NCBI RefSeq assembly: GCF_000708715.2 | Contig: NZ_JENB01000054.1 | Coordinates: 1 to 34,373 of the forward strand | Length of the DNA: 34,373 nucleotides | Origin: Pseudomonas putida W15Oct28 | GTDB taxonomy: Bacteria; Pseudomonadota; Gammaproteobacteria; Pseudomonadales; Pseudomonadaceae | Reading direction: 5' to 3' | In this document: positions 14,975 to 23,352 of the stretch, in pieces | How the letters are laid out: every line of letters starts with the position of its first letter | How positions within the stretch are numbered: position 1 is the first letter of the stretch | Made by a program: the position numbers and the translations under genes | Notes under the pieces: generated by a model | Databases searched by the model: none | Told to the model about the DNA's origin: nothing | What the model saw: only the letters and a program-made list of their open reading frames with translations

Positions 14975-17788
14975 ATGGCCAGTCATTCCAAACAGGTACT
15001 GCTCGATCTACTGAAAAAGGGCACGGTACGTCACGGATGGGGGGGCGTGGTCGCACTTGAACGCACACTGCTGAACATCGAACTGCGTGAGCAGTTTCTT
15101 GAAGCGCTTGGGGAGCGTACTTTCGTCGAACCGCTCATGCTGGAAGCCGACCTCGACGAAAGTAACCAGCTTTCGGTTTCGCTTCAGGGGGTGATATTCG
15201 GCGAGCCGCAAATCAGCTTCGTCAACACTCGACTGTCCTCGGCTAACGTAACGGTGCGCCTGAATGTAATCGCAGGCGACTTCTTGCGGTCTGTCAAGCA
15301 AGTCGCTCGCCCTGCTCGAGTGGTTGAGAGCTTTTCCATCAGCGAAGGTATGGGCTACTGGGTGCAGGCGCAAGCAAGCCTGCGTCTGGAGCAAGGTTCG
15401 ACCCATCGCTTTACCTCGGTGGTACTTGACCTGGGGGCCATGGAAGAGGTTACGACGAACCTGGGGTCGACCGATTACGCCAATCGCGCGCTTGGCCGCG
15501 AACTGCAGGAAATCTTTGGCTACGTACCAGCCTACCGACGTAGCTACAGCATCGTGCGCTTCGACACGCGCGACTACGCCCCCTTGAGCCCCGAACGCCT
15601 CTTGCTGCGCACCCAGGCGGCACCTTGGGCTGCCGACCCTGGCAAGGGCCGCGAGGGCGATGGTGCACTCCTGGTGTTCATGAAGTTGGGTGTTGATGTG
15701 CAGGCGGGCGGCCAACCCGACCCGGCATTCGATTTCCCGTACCCCATTCCTGAAGAAGCCACCGGCATACCGGGTGCCTTGATTCTCGACCCGACCATCG
15801 AAACCCTTGGCGCCGGCGGGCCGCCCGAGGTCCTGCATACAATCCGGTTAGCCAGTGGTCATGTGTTTTCGGCCAACGATGCGCAAAAGCCGCACGACTG
15901 GATTATTTTCGGCGCCTGGCAGCCAGGGGAAAAAAGCCTTGCGGTCGAACCTGGGGTTGCCAGCGTGCGAGCGGCGCAACAGCAGGACTTCAAACTGCAA
16001 GGTGCACCGGGCCCGGTAAGCTGGCAAGCACGCAATCTGTTGCGCCCGGCGGTATCCGGAGCATTTCAGGGCAGCACCTACACGGCCCGGGGCGCGGGCG
16101 GTTTTGCCCAGGATCAGCAGTTGGTGGTGGTCACTGCCCGCTACCCGCAAGGGGCCGGGGAGGGTGTGCGACACGCTCTGGTGGTGGAGCAGGCGGAGCC
16201 GGTAATTGTCGCCCCGCGCGTGGCAAGCTGGGTCCAAGGTCAGAGCGACATCGACCTGCGTGCCCAAAGTGTCGATGGTGATGTGCTCTGGGAACTGCTT
16301 GAAGACGCTCAGGGTGTTTTGACTGATCTGGGCGGCGGTAGAGCGACGTTCAAGCCAAATGTGCCTGACACACCTTTGCCCTCCATCCGTGTTCAACACA
16401 TTGTGGTAACCGACAAGACCAGTGGCAAGAGCAGCAAGTGTTCTGTGGTCATTATCGCGTGGGCGCCTGACCTGGTGATCGAGCCTGGCCATGTTGGACA
16501 GCTGCAATCCGCCACCCCGATTGCGTTCAGTGTCAGCAATTCCAGCCGTAAAATCAGCTGGGAGATATTCGGTGAAGGCGAGATCGACCCAGACACGGGG
16601 GTTTACACCCCGCCCGAAGCTTCGACGCTGCCTGTCTGCGTGGTCATGGCAGATGACGGCGACGACCGCACCGGCTATGCCATGGTGGAATTCCAGCAAC
16701 AGAGCGAATCGTTGGCGCACAAGGCCAGCTGGATCGATCTGGCCACTTTTACACTGCACGTGATAGGGCATGACACTTGTTATGCCAACGGCTGGCAGCA
16801 GGTCGAGATAGAAGTGAGGGTGGAGGCGAGCGATGTCGGCGCACAGCCCGTTGAAATCTCGGACGCAGACTTGGCCACGCTGCAGCTGAGGGCGGAAGGC
16901 TGGGACAATGAATTTCCATTCTTGAGTACTGACGAGGAAGGTATCAGCGTCGAATCCGGGTTTACCTGGGCTGTCAGCCGCGCCCCTAACAAGGTTGATC
17001 CCCCTGCGCCAACTGACGCGGTTGCTGCCCCGGCAATGATTATGAATGAAAGGCGTGTCCGCTTCTATGTTCATACTCGGCAAGCGACGACGCTTGAACT
17101 TTATGCAGGTATTCAGAATACCGAGACTTTTGTCTGGAAATATTCAAATGGCTCGCCAGCCGGCAAGGTAAAAGTGACGGGTCGAACGGTGCCGAATTTT
17201 ACCAGGCAACAGTATGAATTTGAACGTGTTCGTATCGGTGCTGAATCAGAAAATTCACCGGTAGCGGGTGATGATTTTATCTATGTCGACAATACGATGG
17301 ACTACTGGCGACTCAAAAGTGTCATTCATAACGGTCAGCCGCGCAAGTTTATCAGCATGATCCTCGCGCCAGGGACTAACAAGAGTTTGCTGCGCTGGGC
17401 GTCGGAGCAGTTGAATGATCATTATTGCAGTTACACGGGCCTGCAGTTCATGCCGTTCAAAGAGCCGGAGGCTGACCACCTTAGATTGTACATGGATGGC
17501 CTGCTGTACCGGCTGGCCCATCAGCGCGAGCACGTGCTTCCCTTGCTCAACGCTGCTCAGGGGGCCAGGGCTGGCGAGTTGATGATCAGCCTGCGTCGTA
17601 CCGATGCCATGCAGTTCTGGGATGATCGCTCGACCCAGTTGCCTTACCAGGCCCACCTTCGAAATGCCATAAACATCGAACTGATTGACCAGCAAGGTAA
17701 TCAACATAAGTTGGTGTTCGATTTTGGCGTGCCGGAGGGTGAGGATAAAGAAGCACAAGTGCGCGACTGCTTGCTACTGATCGTTTGA
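14975..17788 (+). CDS. Second P47/TULIP-like protein with Ig-like domains
   Basis: This 937-residue protein is the longer relative of the preceding gene. The N-terminus (HGWGGVVALERTLLNIELREQ) matches the GWDALVVFDRSKTN motif of its neighbour. The region to about residue 330 aligns with it, and Ig-like modules follow (SYSIVRFDTRDYAPL, GEIDPDTGVYTPPEAS, CVVMADDGDDRTGYAMVEF). The last third (from about residue 590) has no counterpart in the neighbour and is not recognised. There is no signal peptide or membrane helix, so export by the general secretory route is unlikely. ATG 14975 lies one base after the upstream stop and follows AGGAG (14962-14966). Membrane or lipid binding is what the TULIP fold would suggest, but the fold assignment rests on motif similarity alone. 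Confidence 0.72.
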   Translation: MASHSKQVLLDLLKKGTVRHGWGGVVALERTLLNIELREQFLEALGERTFVEPLMLEADLDESNQLSVSLQGVIFGEPQISFVNTRLSSANVTVRLNVIAGDFLRSVKQVARPARVVESFSISEGMGYWVQAQASLRLEQGSTHRFTSVVLDLGAMEEVTTNLGSTDYANRALGRELQEIFGYVPAYRRSYSIVRFDTRDYAPLSPERLLLRTQAAPWAADPGKGREGDGALLVFMKLGVDVQAGGQPDPAFDFPYPIPEEATGIPGALILDPTIETLGAGGPPEVLHTIRLASGHVFSANDAQKPHDWIIFGAWQPGEKSLAVEPGVASVRAAQQQDFKLQGAPGPVSWQARNLLRPAVSGAFQGSTYTARGAGGFAQDQQLVVVTARYPQGAGEGVRHALVVEQAEPVIVAPRVASWVQGQSDIDLRAQSVDGDVLWELLEDAQGVLTDLGGGRATFKPNVPDTPLPSIRVQHIVVTDKTSGKSSKCSVVIIAWAPDLVIEPGHVGQLQSATPIAFSVSNSSRKISWEIFGEGEIDPDTGVYTPPEASTLPVCVVMADDGDDRTGYAMVEFQQQSESLAHKASWIDLATFTLHVIGHDTCYANGWQQVEIEVRVEASDVGAQPVEISDADLATLQLRAEGWDNEFPFLSTDEEGISVESGFTWAVSRAPNKVDPPAPTDAVAAPAMIMNERRVRFYVHTRQATTLELYAGIQNTETFVWKYSNGSPAGKVKVTGRTVPNFTRQQYEFERVRIGAESENSPVAGDDFIYVDNTMDYWRLKSVIHNGQPRKFISMILAPGTNKSLLRWASEQLNDHYCSYTGLQFMPFKEPEADHLRLYMDGLLYRLAHQREHVLPLLNAAQGARAGELMISLRRTDAMQFWDDRSTQLPYQAHLRNAINIELIDQQGNQHKLVFDFGVPEGEDKEAQVRDCLLLIV

Positions 17789-17795
17789 TCGTCTT

Positions 17796-17817
17796 CTCCC
17801 TCCTTCGCGGGAGGGAG
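17796..17817 (+). promoter_or_regulatory. Intercistronic hairpin before RHS gene 2
   Basis: CTCCCTCC (17796-17803) and GGAGGGAG (17810-17817) form a perfect 8-bp stem with a 6-base loop, followed by CTTAATTT. It lies in the 59 bases between the second TULIP-like gene and RHS gene 2. It could protect the upstream mRNA or reduce transcription into the RHS gene. The T stretch is interrupted, so it is not a clear terminator. Confidence 0.5.
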
Positions 17818-17847
17818 CTTAATTTAAGAATTATTTTGGAGGCCAAC

Positions 17848-20800
17848 ATGGCAAGCCATAACGTCGTGCATTCCAATGCATTTAACTTTCAGAGTTTCTT
17901 TCAAAATAGTGTGGATCCCCGCACTGGGCAATATACACTGGGCATCGAGTTGCCCGCCCTGATCGGTAATGAACTGGCCGGCCCCCAGTTACCACTGCGT
18001 CTGTTCTTCAGCCCGCTGAATGATGAGGATACCGGTTTTGGCAAAGGCTGGACCTTGGCCCTTTCCCAAAATGTGCCTGGCACGCACATGCTGACGCTGC
18101 ATAGCGGAGACACATTCAAAGTGACCGGCAGCGGCGCGCAGCCGGGAATCCGGGAGAAAAAACTCGATACGTTTCACTTCCATGATGACACCGTGGAAGG
18201 CAAGGATTGTTACCGCATTGTGCACAAGTCCGGCTTGGTGGAGGTGTTGACCAAGCAGGCAGGTACCTATCCGGTATACCTGCCTACTGAAGTCTATTCG
18301 CCATCCGGCCACAAGGTTGAGCTTGGCTACGGTCTGAGCACAGGCTATTTGGAATCCATCAGTTATCGAGACAGTGATGATGAAACCCAGCACCTGCTCA
18401 AACTGGCCTACACAACGTCGACAGTGACGATCGACGTGCATCCAAGTGCAGACCCGAGCAAGCAGCCACGCGCTCGCTACTCCCTGGAAATGCCCAACCG
18501 TGAACTACGCAAGATCACACTGCCGACCCCAGACCTCGCCAACTGGCGTATTGAATACGGCACAGTACTGGGTTTGTCGTGTGTGACGAAATTGCATACG
18601 CCTTCTGGTGCAGTGGAGCAGATCACTTACGGCGATAATGGCGACCCGGGGCATATCTTGCCTACCAATGGCGAGCGTGTGGCCCTACCTCGTGTCACTA
18701 CCCATGTGGTAAACCCTGGTGCAGGTCAGCCTCTGGTGAAAACGACTTACACCTATCTTTATACAGACCCGCAGAGCGGCCAGACTTTTGACCGAAATTT
18801 TGTCGGTTACAACAGTGGCATTACCTGGAGCAACGACGGCCAGGACAACCTTTTCAGGGCACAACCCTGCTACAGATATGGGTCGACGGCACACTTATGG
18901 GGGCTCGATGATGAGGATAAAGAGGTTGAATTACGCACGGTAGAGCGGGTGTACAACCGTTTCCACCTGATGGAAGCTGAGACTACGCGTCAGGCCGGGC
19001 ACGTCCAGAGCATGCTTGTCGAATACCATGGCGACGTAGCTGATCCGATCGACAACCAGTTGGGCAATTTCCAGATGCCCAAGCGCTCCACCCAGTCATG
19101 GGAACTGCCAGCCGAACCGGGCAAACTCCGTAGTGAGGTCAGTGAAACGGTCTACAACACCTTGGGCAACCTGATCAAGGAGGTTATGCCGAACGGCCAG
19201 CAAGTGGTGAGTGAGTTCTACCCCGTGCAAGGCGAGGACGGCTGCCCACCTGATCCGCAACTGTTCGAGCGCTCGCTCAAGCACACAACCGAGATCCCGG
19301 CGCCGCAAGGCGATAAACCTGCACCGACGTTACGTACTGGCTACCGTTACCAAGCCCTTGGCACTGTGGGTGGCGAGGCTGATACCTGGTTGTTGCAAGA
19401 GCAGATTACGCTGTGTGAAGTGGTTGGTGACGTCGAGCAGCCGCCCCTGCAGGTCACCAGCATCGAGCCAGTGGATGCCGTGACTGATCTGCTGCGCCAT
19501 GGCCGCCCGCTGAAGCAGACATTGAACATGAACGGTCATCTGACCACGCAAACCTTCGATTACAAGAAAGAGGTGGTCGAGGGTGAACCTGCGCTGGTAA
19601 CCGAGCAAACGATCAAAGGTTTTGACCATGGCAGAGACGATGACGACACCCAGTTGCCTCGAAATACGCTCAAGGTCATTACGCTCAAGGACTCGATCCT
19701 GATCGGCGAGCCTTTGCTCAACCGGGACGACGCTGATATCGAGATCGCGTATACCTATGACGCGCTTAACCGCACGACCAGCGAGACGGTGTCACCCAAC
19801 GATCCTGAGTACATGGCTTCGCGCCATTACGAGTACTACCTGGTAGGGAGTGATGGCCAGCAGGCTTGGCAGACCTCCATTGACGTCAAGGGCGTCAGCA
19901 CGCGTTCGTTGATCGACGGGCTTAACCGGGTTGTGGTCGAGAAGCGTCATGATGCCGACGCCGAAGATAGCCTGAAGCAGGAAACATTCCGAGTGCGCTA
20001 CGAGGCGCACTACGATGCGCTTGGCCAGTTGCTTGAAGAAACCGACCATGACTGGTTCGGGAGTGAGCAATTCCCGCTTCGTACCCAGTATCTCTACGAC
20101 AACTGGGGCCAGCGCTGCTGTGAAATCGGCCCGGACGACGTACAGCATCATACGCAGAACGACCCGATCGGCACGGCGGAGTCGCGCAATTTGCCGATTC
20201 AGACCAGCTGGAGTGAATCGAAGGACGGCGAGCTTACTCAAGGCAAAACCGTGGCCTACCTGAACCTCTTCGAGCAACCGGACGTTGTGCAGCGTTTCGA
20301 CCGCGAGAACACGGTGCTTAGCAAACATCAGTACTTTTATGATGGCCTGGGCCGCACCGTTCGGGAAATCGATGGGCGTAACGCGGTTATCAGCAACGCC
20401 TACGATGCCTTCGGTCGCCTTGTCGACCATACCCTGGCCGACAGAAGCGTCGTGCACCGGGACTACGCGCCGCACAGCAGCGCAGACCTGCCTGTGAAGA
20501 TAGCGGTGAATGGCGCGGTTCTGGGCGAGCAAACGTTCGATGGGCTGGACCGCATGACCGTATCCATCACGGGCGGTCGCAAGCGTGTCATGTACCACGA
20601 GAAGGGGCAGAGCAAACCTTGGAAAGTGCGCACGCCAGCCAACAGAGAGATCGAGTACGACTACACGCTGCAGCTGACCGATCAACCTGAGGTTCGCCGC
20701 GTGCTGCCCCAGCCAGGGCAGACCCAGAAGGCTGCAGTGGTAGAAAACTACACCTACGATCGCAAGAACGCGCGCCTTACCTATTGTGGTGAGCCGGGCC

Positions 20801-21675
20801 AGGAACTGACCCGTGATTACTTCAGCACTGGCGAGCTCAAGCTGGAAACCCGAACAGTCGGCAGCGAATCCTGGAGCATGACCTACGGTGCCAGCTTGCA
20901 GGGCCGTGCACTGACGTATGAAGACGTGCTCGGGCAGACGCAACATTACAAGTACGATACGGCGGGGCGCCTGGAGAAAACCTGGTTGGGCGGGTTGTCG
21001 ACCACGTTCAGCTACGACGAACTGGGTAATCTCAAAAGCTACAAGACGTGCGACGGGGTCGAGGGTGAAGATGAAGCAGCGTGCGTGCAATGGCTGCTCA
21101 CCGAGCTTGAATATGATGACGTGGGAAGGGAAAAGCTTCGCCGTTTCACGTTCCCGGACAGTGTCCAGGAACTCACTCAGGCATACAGCGCGCTGGACCA
21201 GCTCACGCTGCGTGTACTGAGCGAAGGCGGTGAGACTCTGCGCGAGGAAAAATACGACTACGACCTGCGTGGTCGACTTGAGGGTTACACCTGCACAGGG
21301 CCTCTGGCACCGCAGGATCCTTGCGGCAAAACCATCCGCGAACAGCAGTTTTTGTTCGACAGGATCGACAATATTACCTGGGTGTACACTGCGTTCGACG
21401 GCGCTGGGGGCAAGCAGGAAAGTAACGAAGCCACCTATCTGTTCGAAAACGAAGCTGACCCTGCGCAATTGACCGGTATAGAAAACACGCATGCAGACTA
21501 TCCGGCACCGGTAACGCTGAAGTATGACCCGGACGGGAACATGATCAGTGATGAGCAGGGCAGGGGCTTGAGCTACGATCCATTGGGCCGTCTGGCCAGT
21601 GTCGAACTGTTGGACGGCACCGTCGCAGGCTACGGTTACGATGCGTTGGATCGCCTGGCCAGCCAGGATAGTTGA
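17848..21675 (+). CDS. RHS/YD-repeat protein lacking core end and C-terminal tip
   Basis: This 1275-residue protein is the second RHS protein of the window. It has the same N-terminal block as the one at 4760-9850 (SVDPRTGQYTLGIELPAL, TGFGKGWTLALSQNVPGTH) and a long series of YD repeats (YDALNRTTSETV, YDAFGRLVDHTL, YDTAGRLEKTWL). It stops after YGYDALDRLASQDS, before the RHS core and any tip, so no toxin domain is present. This looks like a truncated gene or a reservoir rather than a complete effector. ATG 17848 is preceded by TTGGAGG at 17836-17842; the frame is open from 17785 but has no ribosome site there. It is the last gene of the Ig-TULIP operon and is followed by two hairpins. Confidence 0.85.
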   Translation: MASHNVVHSNAFNFQSFFQNSVDPRTGQYTLGIELPALIGNELAGPQLPLRLFFSPLNDEDTGFGKGWTLALSQNVPGTHMLTLHSGDTFKVTGSGAQPGIREKKLDTFHFHDDTVEGKDCYRIVHKSGLVEVLTKQAGTYPVYLPTEVYSPSGHKVELGYGLSTGYLESISYRDSDDETQHLLKLAYTTSTVTIDVHPSADPSKQPRARYSLEMPNRELRKITLPTPDLANWRIEYGTVLGLSCVTKLHTPSGAVEQITYGDNGDPGHILPTNGERVALPRVTTHVVNPGAGQPLVKTTYTYLYTDPQSGQTFDRNFVGYNSGITWSNDGQDNLFRAQPCYRYGSTAHLWGLDDEDKEVELRTVERVYNRFHLMEAETTRQAGHVQSMLVEYHGDVADPIDNQLGNFQMPKRSTQSWELPAEPGKLRSEVSETVYNTLGNLIKEVMPNGQQVVSEFYPVQGEDGCPPDPQLFERSLKHTTEIPAPQGDKPAPTLRTGYRYQALGTVGGEADTWLLQEQITLCEVVGDVEQPPLQVTSIEPVDAVTDLLRHGRPLKQTLNMNGHLTTQTFDYKKEVVEGEPALVTEQTIKGFDHGRDDDDTQLPRNTLKVITLKDSILIGEPLLNRDDADIEIAYTYDALNRTTSETVSPNDPEYMASRHYEYYLVGSDGQQAWQTSIDVKGVSTRSLIDGLNRVVVEKRHDADAEDSLKQETFRVRYEAHYDALGQLLEETDHDWFGSEQFPLRTQYLYDNWGQRCCEIGPDDVQHHTQNDPIGTAESRNLPIQTSWSESKDGELTQGKTVAYLNLFEQPDVVQRFDRENTVLSKHQYFYDGLGRTVREIDGRNAVISNAYDAFGRLVDHTLADRSVVHRDYAPHSSADLPVKIAVNGAVLGEQTFDGLDRMTVSITGGRKRVMYHEKGQSKPWKVRTPANREIEYDYTLQLTDQPEVRRVLPQPGQTQKAAVVENYTYDRKNARLTYCGEPGQELTRDYFSTGELKLETRTVGSESWSMTYGASLQGRALTYEDVLGQTQHYKYDTAGRLEKTWLGGLSTTFSYDELGNLKSYKTCDGVEGEDEAACVQWLLTELEYDDVGREKLRRFTFPDSVQELTQAYSALDQLTLRVLSEGGETLREEKYDYDLRGRLEGYTCTGPLAPQDPCGKTIREQQFLFDRIDNITWVYTAFDGAGGKQESNEATYLFENEADPAQLTGIENTHADYPAPVTLKYDPDGNMISDEQGRGLSYDPLGRLASVELLDGTVAGYGYDALDRLASQDS
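18194..18332 (+). repeat. Inverted repeat, right copy, inside RHS gene 2
   Basis: These 139 bases equal the reverse complement of 9372-9510 except for T at 18288. The first bases outside the match differ on both sides (18193 and 18333). Sequence to the left, back to about 18070, is still similar; sequence to the right falls off quickly. This points to recent gene conversion or inversion between the two RHS genes. Confidence 0.95.
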
Positions 21676-21688
21676 AATTCTGCTAGGG

Positions 21689-21714
21689 GGAGGAGGGCGC
21701 TTGCAACCTCCTCC
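21689..21714 (+). promoter_or_regulatory. Hairpin just after RHS gene 2
   Basis: GGAGGAGG (21689-21696) and CCTCCTCC (21707-21714) form an 8-bp stem with a 10-base loop, 13 bases after the stop codon. No T run follows. It probably stabilises the 3' end ahead of the canonical terminator at 21728. Confidence 0.5.
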
Positions 21715-21727
21715 ACAACCGCTAAAC

Positions 21728-21749
21728 AGGGCCGCTTTGCGGCCCTTTT
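21728..21749 (+). terminator. Rho-independent terminator of the Ig-TULIP-RHS operon
   Basis: Stem AGGGCCGC, loop TTT, stem GCGGCCCT, then TTT. It is the first canonical terminator on the plus strand after the operon that begins at 10662, and marks the end of that transcript. Confidence 0.88.
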
Positions 21750-21812
21750 GCTTTGAACGGCGCGCATTAGCTGCCACCTGCGGGACCTGAAGCAGCCAGG
21801 AATGCAAGGCAT

Positions 21813-21844
21813 GAAAATGCCCCGCATCTTTCGATGCGGGGCAT
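21813..21844 (-). terminator. Rho-independent terminator of the pilin-chaperone-pilin operon
   Basis: A perfect 12-bp stem: ATGCCCCGCATC (21817-21828), loop TTTC, GATGCGGGGCAT (21833-21844). On the minus strand it is followed by TTTT. It lies 35 bases after the second pilin stop. Its presence means that transcription of this half does not run on towards the usher. Confidence 0.88.
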
Positions 21845-21879
21845 AGGGTCAATTCGCTGTCGGGCGGCGGCGGCCGCGC

Positions 21880-22428
21880 CTACGGTATATCTACGTTGAA
21901 GCTGATATCGGCATTGGCGTAACCAGCGGTAACACTGGCCGAAGTGGCCTTGTACGCGGCAGAGAACAGCATATCGGTGGGCTTGGTATCATGCAGCGGG
22001 TAAGGCCGGGACGGCACGGTGGGGCTTATCGGGGTGCCCAGGTCATCCTTGATTATCAATGCCAGGCCCGTGCTGCCACCGGGCGCCAGGGCGTACAGCG
22101 TACCGGCAGCACCTGCGCCGCCGTACTTGCCGGTGAAGGTTACAGTAGCGCTGGCACCGGGTATGAGTATGCAGCCGGCACCCGGGGTGAGGCGCAAACC
22201 GAAAGCCCGATTGGCCGCCTCGTCATCGGGTTGCTTGAACTGCGCAGCATTGACGTTGCCCATGAAGATTCGACTGACGACCTGACCGGTTGAGGGGTCG
22301 ATGATCTCGACCGCGCAGGTGCCAGAATCGACGTTGCCAACGAAGTGAACCGAGCCGGTGGCGACCGTCGCGGCAAATGTGGTGGCGCTGGTCATGCCCA
22401 GTCCCAGCGCAAGAAGAATGTTTCTCAT
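21880..22428 (-). CDS. Fimbrial pilin subunit 2 (FimA-like)
   Basis: A 182-residue precursor of a structural fimbrial subunit. The signal peptide ends TTFA before ATVATGSVHF. Two cysteines (DSGTCAVEII, PGAGCILIPG) form the disulfide of the incomplete Ig fold, and the protein ends ISFNVDIP. It is more than half identical by eye to pilin 1 at 23353-23907, including the ends and MLFSAAYK, so the two are paralogues. ATG 22428 is chosen because GGAG lies six bases upstream; an ATG at 22440 overlaps that site. Third and last gene of the pilin-chaperone-pilin operon. It could be the main shaft subunit or a minor one. Confidence 0.88.
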   Translation of the reverse strand: MRNILLALGLGMTSATTFAATVATGSVHFVGNVDSGTCAVEIIDPSTGQVVSRIFMGNVNAAQFKQPDDEAANRAFGLRLTPGAGCILIPGASATVTFTGKYGGAGAAGTLYALAPGGSTGLALIIKDDLGTPISPTVPSRPYPLHDTKPTDMLFSAAYKATSASVTAGYANADISFNVDIP

Positions 22429-22502
22429 AAGTTGCTCCATGATCGTTCAGTCATGCAGGACGCCGATGTCACTCATGCCGAATGCTTGCGGCAACAACGC
22501 GA

Positions 22503-22524
22503 ATCGGGCCCTATGCGGCCCGAT
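22503..22524 (-). promoter_or_regulatory. Intercistronic hairpin between chaperone and pilin 2
   Basis: ATCGGGCC (22503-22510) and GGCCCGAT (22517-22524) form an 8-bp stem with a 6-base loop, 37 bases behind the chaperone stop. No T run follows on the minus strand. It probably affects mRNA stability or sets the ratio of chaperone to pilin. Confidence 0.5.
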
Positions 22525-22561
22525 CAGGTGTTGACTGTGCAACCAGCACGGCTGGCCTCAT

Positions 22562-23287
22562 TCAAGGGCGAAGTGACAGTGGCGTTTGCACCGCGGAGGT
22601 GGCCACGCCGTAATCATTGATGGTGGTATAGGTCAGCTGCAGCCCGTTGGCCGACCTGAGCTGTTTCAGGTCGTAGGCCTGCTGTGCGAACGGCGGTGCC
22701 ATGGCCTTGGCCTGGAGGGCTTCGGTCCCGCCGGCAGCAGTGACTTCCAGGCGGCCGAATGTGTAGTAATAGGGTGTCGGGTTATCCACCACCAATTGCA
22801 CCCGCCCTGCGTTTTGGCGCACAGACCACTGCAGCTCGCCAGCACGGTCGGCGGGCCGCCCCTTGATTTCGCTGGGGCGGTAGAAGAGTTTGAGGCGGGT
22901 GCGCAGCGCAATGCTGAGCACGTTCGCTTGCTCGGGGTTGGCCTCCGGTATTTCCTGAACATTCAGGTAAAACAACGTTTCCCGGTCTTTGGGCAGCGTG
23001 TTCGGCAAGCGGCTGATCTGCACCATCTGTTCCTTGCGCGGGTCCAGCCGGAACAGCCCGGGGGAGGTGGCCAGTGGCACTGGTGTATCGGTATCGTCCT
23101 TGCTGGTGTTTATCCAGGTTTGCACTGCGTAGGGGCGCGGGCTGGGGTTGGCGATAACTACGGATGTGCTGCGCTTGTCGCTGTCGAAAACAATGCGCGT
23201 GGTACTGACGGTCAATGCTGCCTGTGCGGGTGACAAGGTAGCTGCCAGGCAGGCACCCAAGGCAAGGCGGCGCAGGTGATTTTTCAT
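22562..23287 (-). CDS. Periplasmic fimbrial chaperone (PapD/FimC family)
   Basis: A 241-residue precursor of the periplasmic chaperone that folds pilins by donating a beta strand and hands them to the usher. The signal peptide of 23 residues ends SPAQA. The mature start ALTVSTTRIVF places arginine at position 8, the site of the invariant arginine in PapD. The second key basic residue lies in RTRLKLFYRP, the family signature. Two Ig-like domains follow each other, with the second from about residue 150. The length is normal. It lies between the two pilin genes and must serve the usher at 2022-4538, because no other usher is in the window. Confidence 0.93.
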   Translation of the reverse strand: MKNHLRRLALGACLAATLSPAQAALTVSTTRIVFDSDKRSTSVVIANPSPRPYAVQTWINTSKDDTDTPVPLATSPGLFRLDPRKEQMVQISRLPNTLPKDRETLFYLNVQEIPEANPEQANVLSIALRTRLKLFYRPSEIKGRPADRAGELQWSVRQNAGRVQLVVDNPTPYYYTFGRLEVTAAGGTEALQAKAMAPPFAQQAYDLKQLRSANGLQLTYTTINDYGVATSAVQTPLSLRP

Positions 23288-23320
23288 CTGGCATTACCTT
23301 TGGAGAGGGAGACAAGCTCC

Positions 23321-23341
23321 CGGGCGCAGGGTGTGCGCCCG
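23321..23341 (-). promoter_or_regulatory. Intercistronic hairpin between pilin 1 and chaperone
   Basis: CGGGCGCA (23321-23328) and TGCGCCCG (23334-23341) form a perfect 8-bp stem with a 5-base loop in the 65 bases after the first pilin. Fimbrial operons often have such a structure here, so that the pilin is made in excess over the chaperone. No T run is present. Confidence 0.55.
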
Positions 23342-23352
23342 AGGGGCGTCGT

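Noticed and set aside
4760..21675. Insecticidal Tc toxin complex (TcA/TcB/TcC).
   Set aside because: No TcA or TcB gene is present and the RHS N-termini differ from TcC. Only the general RHS architecture is shared.
19792..21852. A 686-codon frame antisense to RHS gene 2.
   Set aside because: No domain, no ribosome site, and the plus strand has clear YD repeats. Long antisense frames are common at this base composition.
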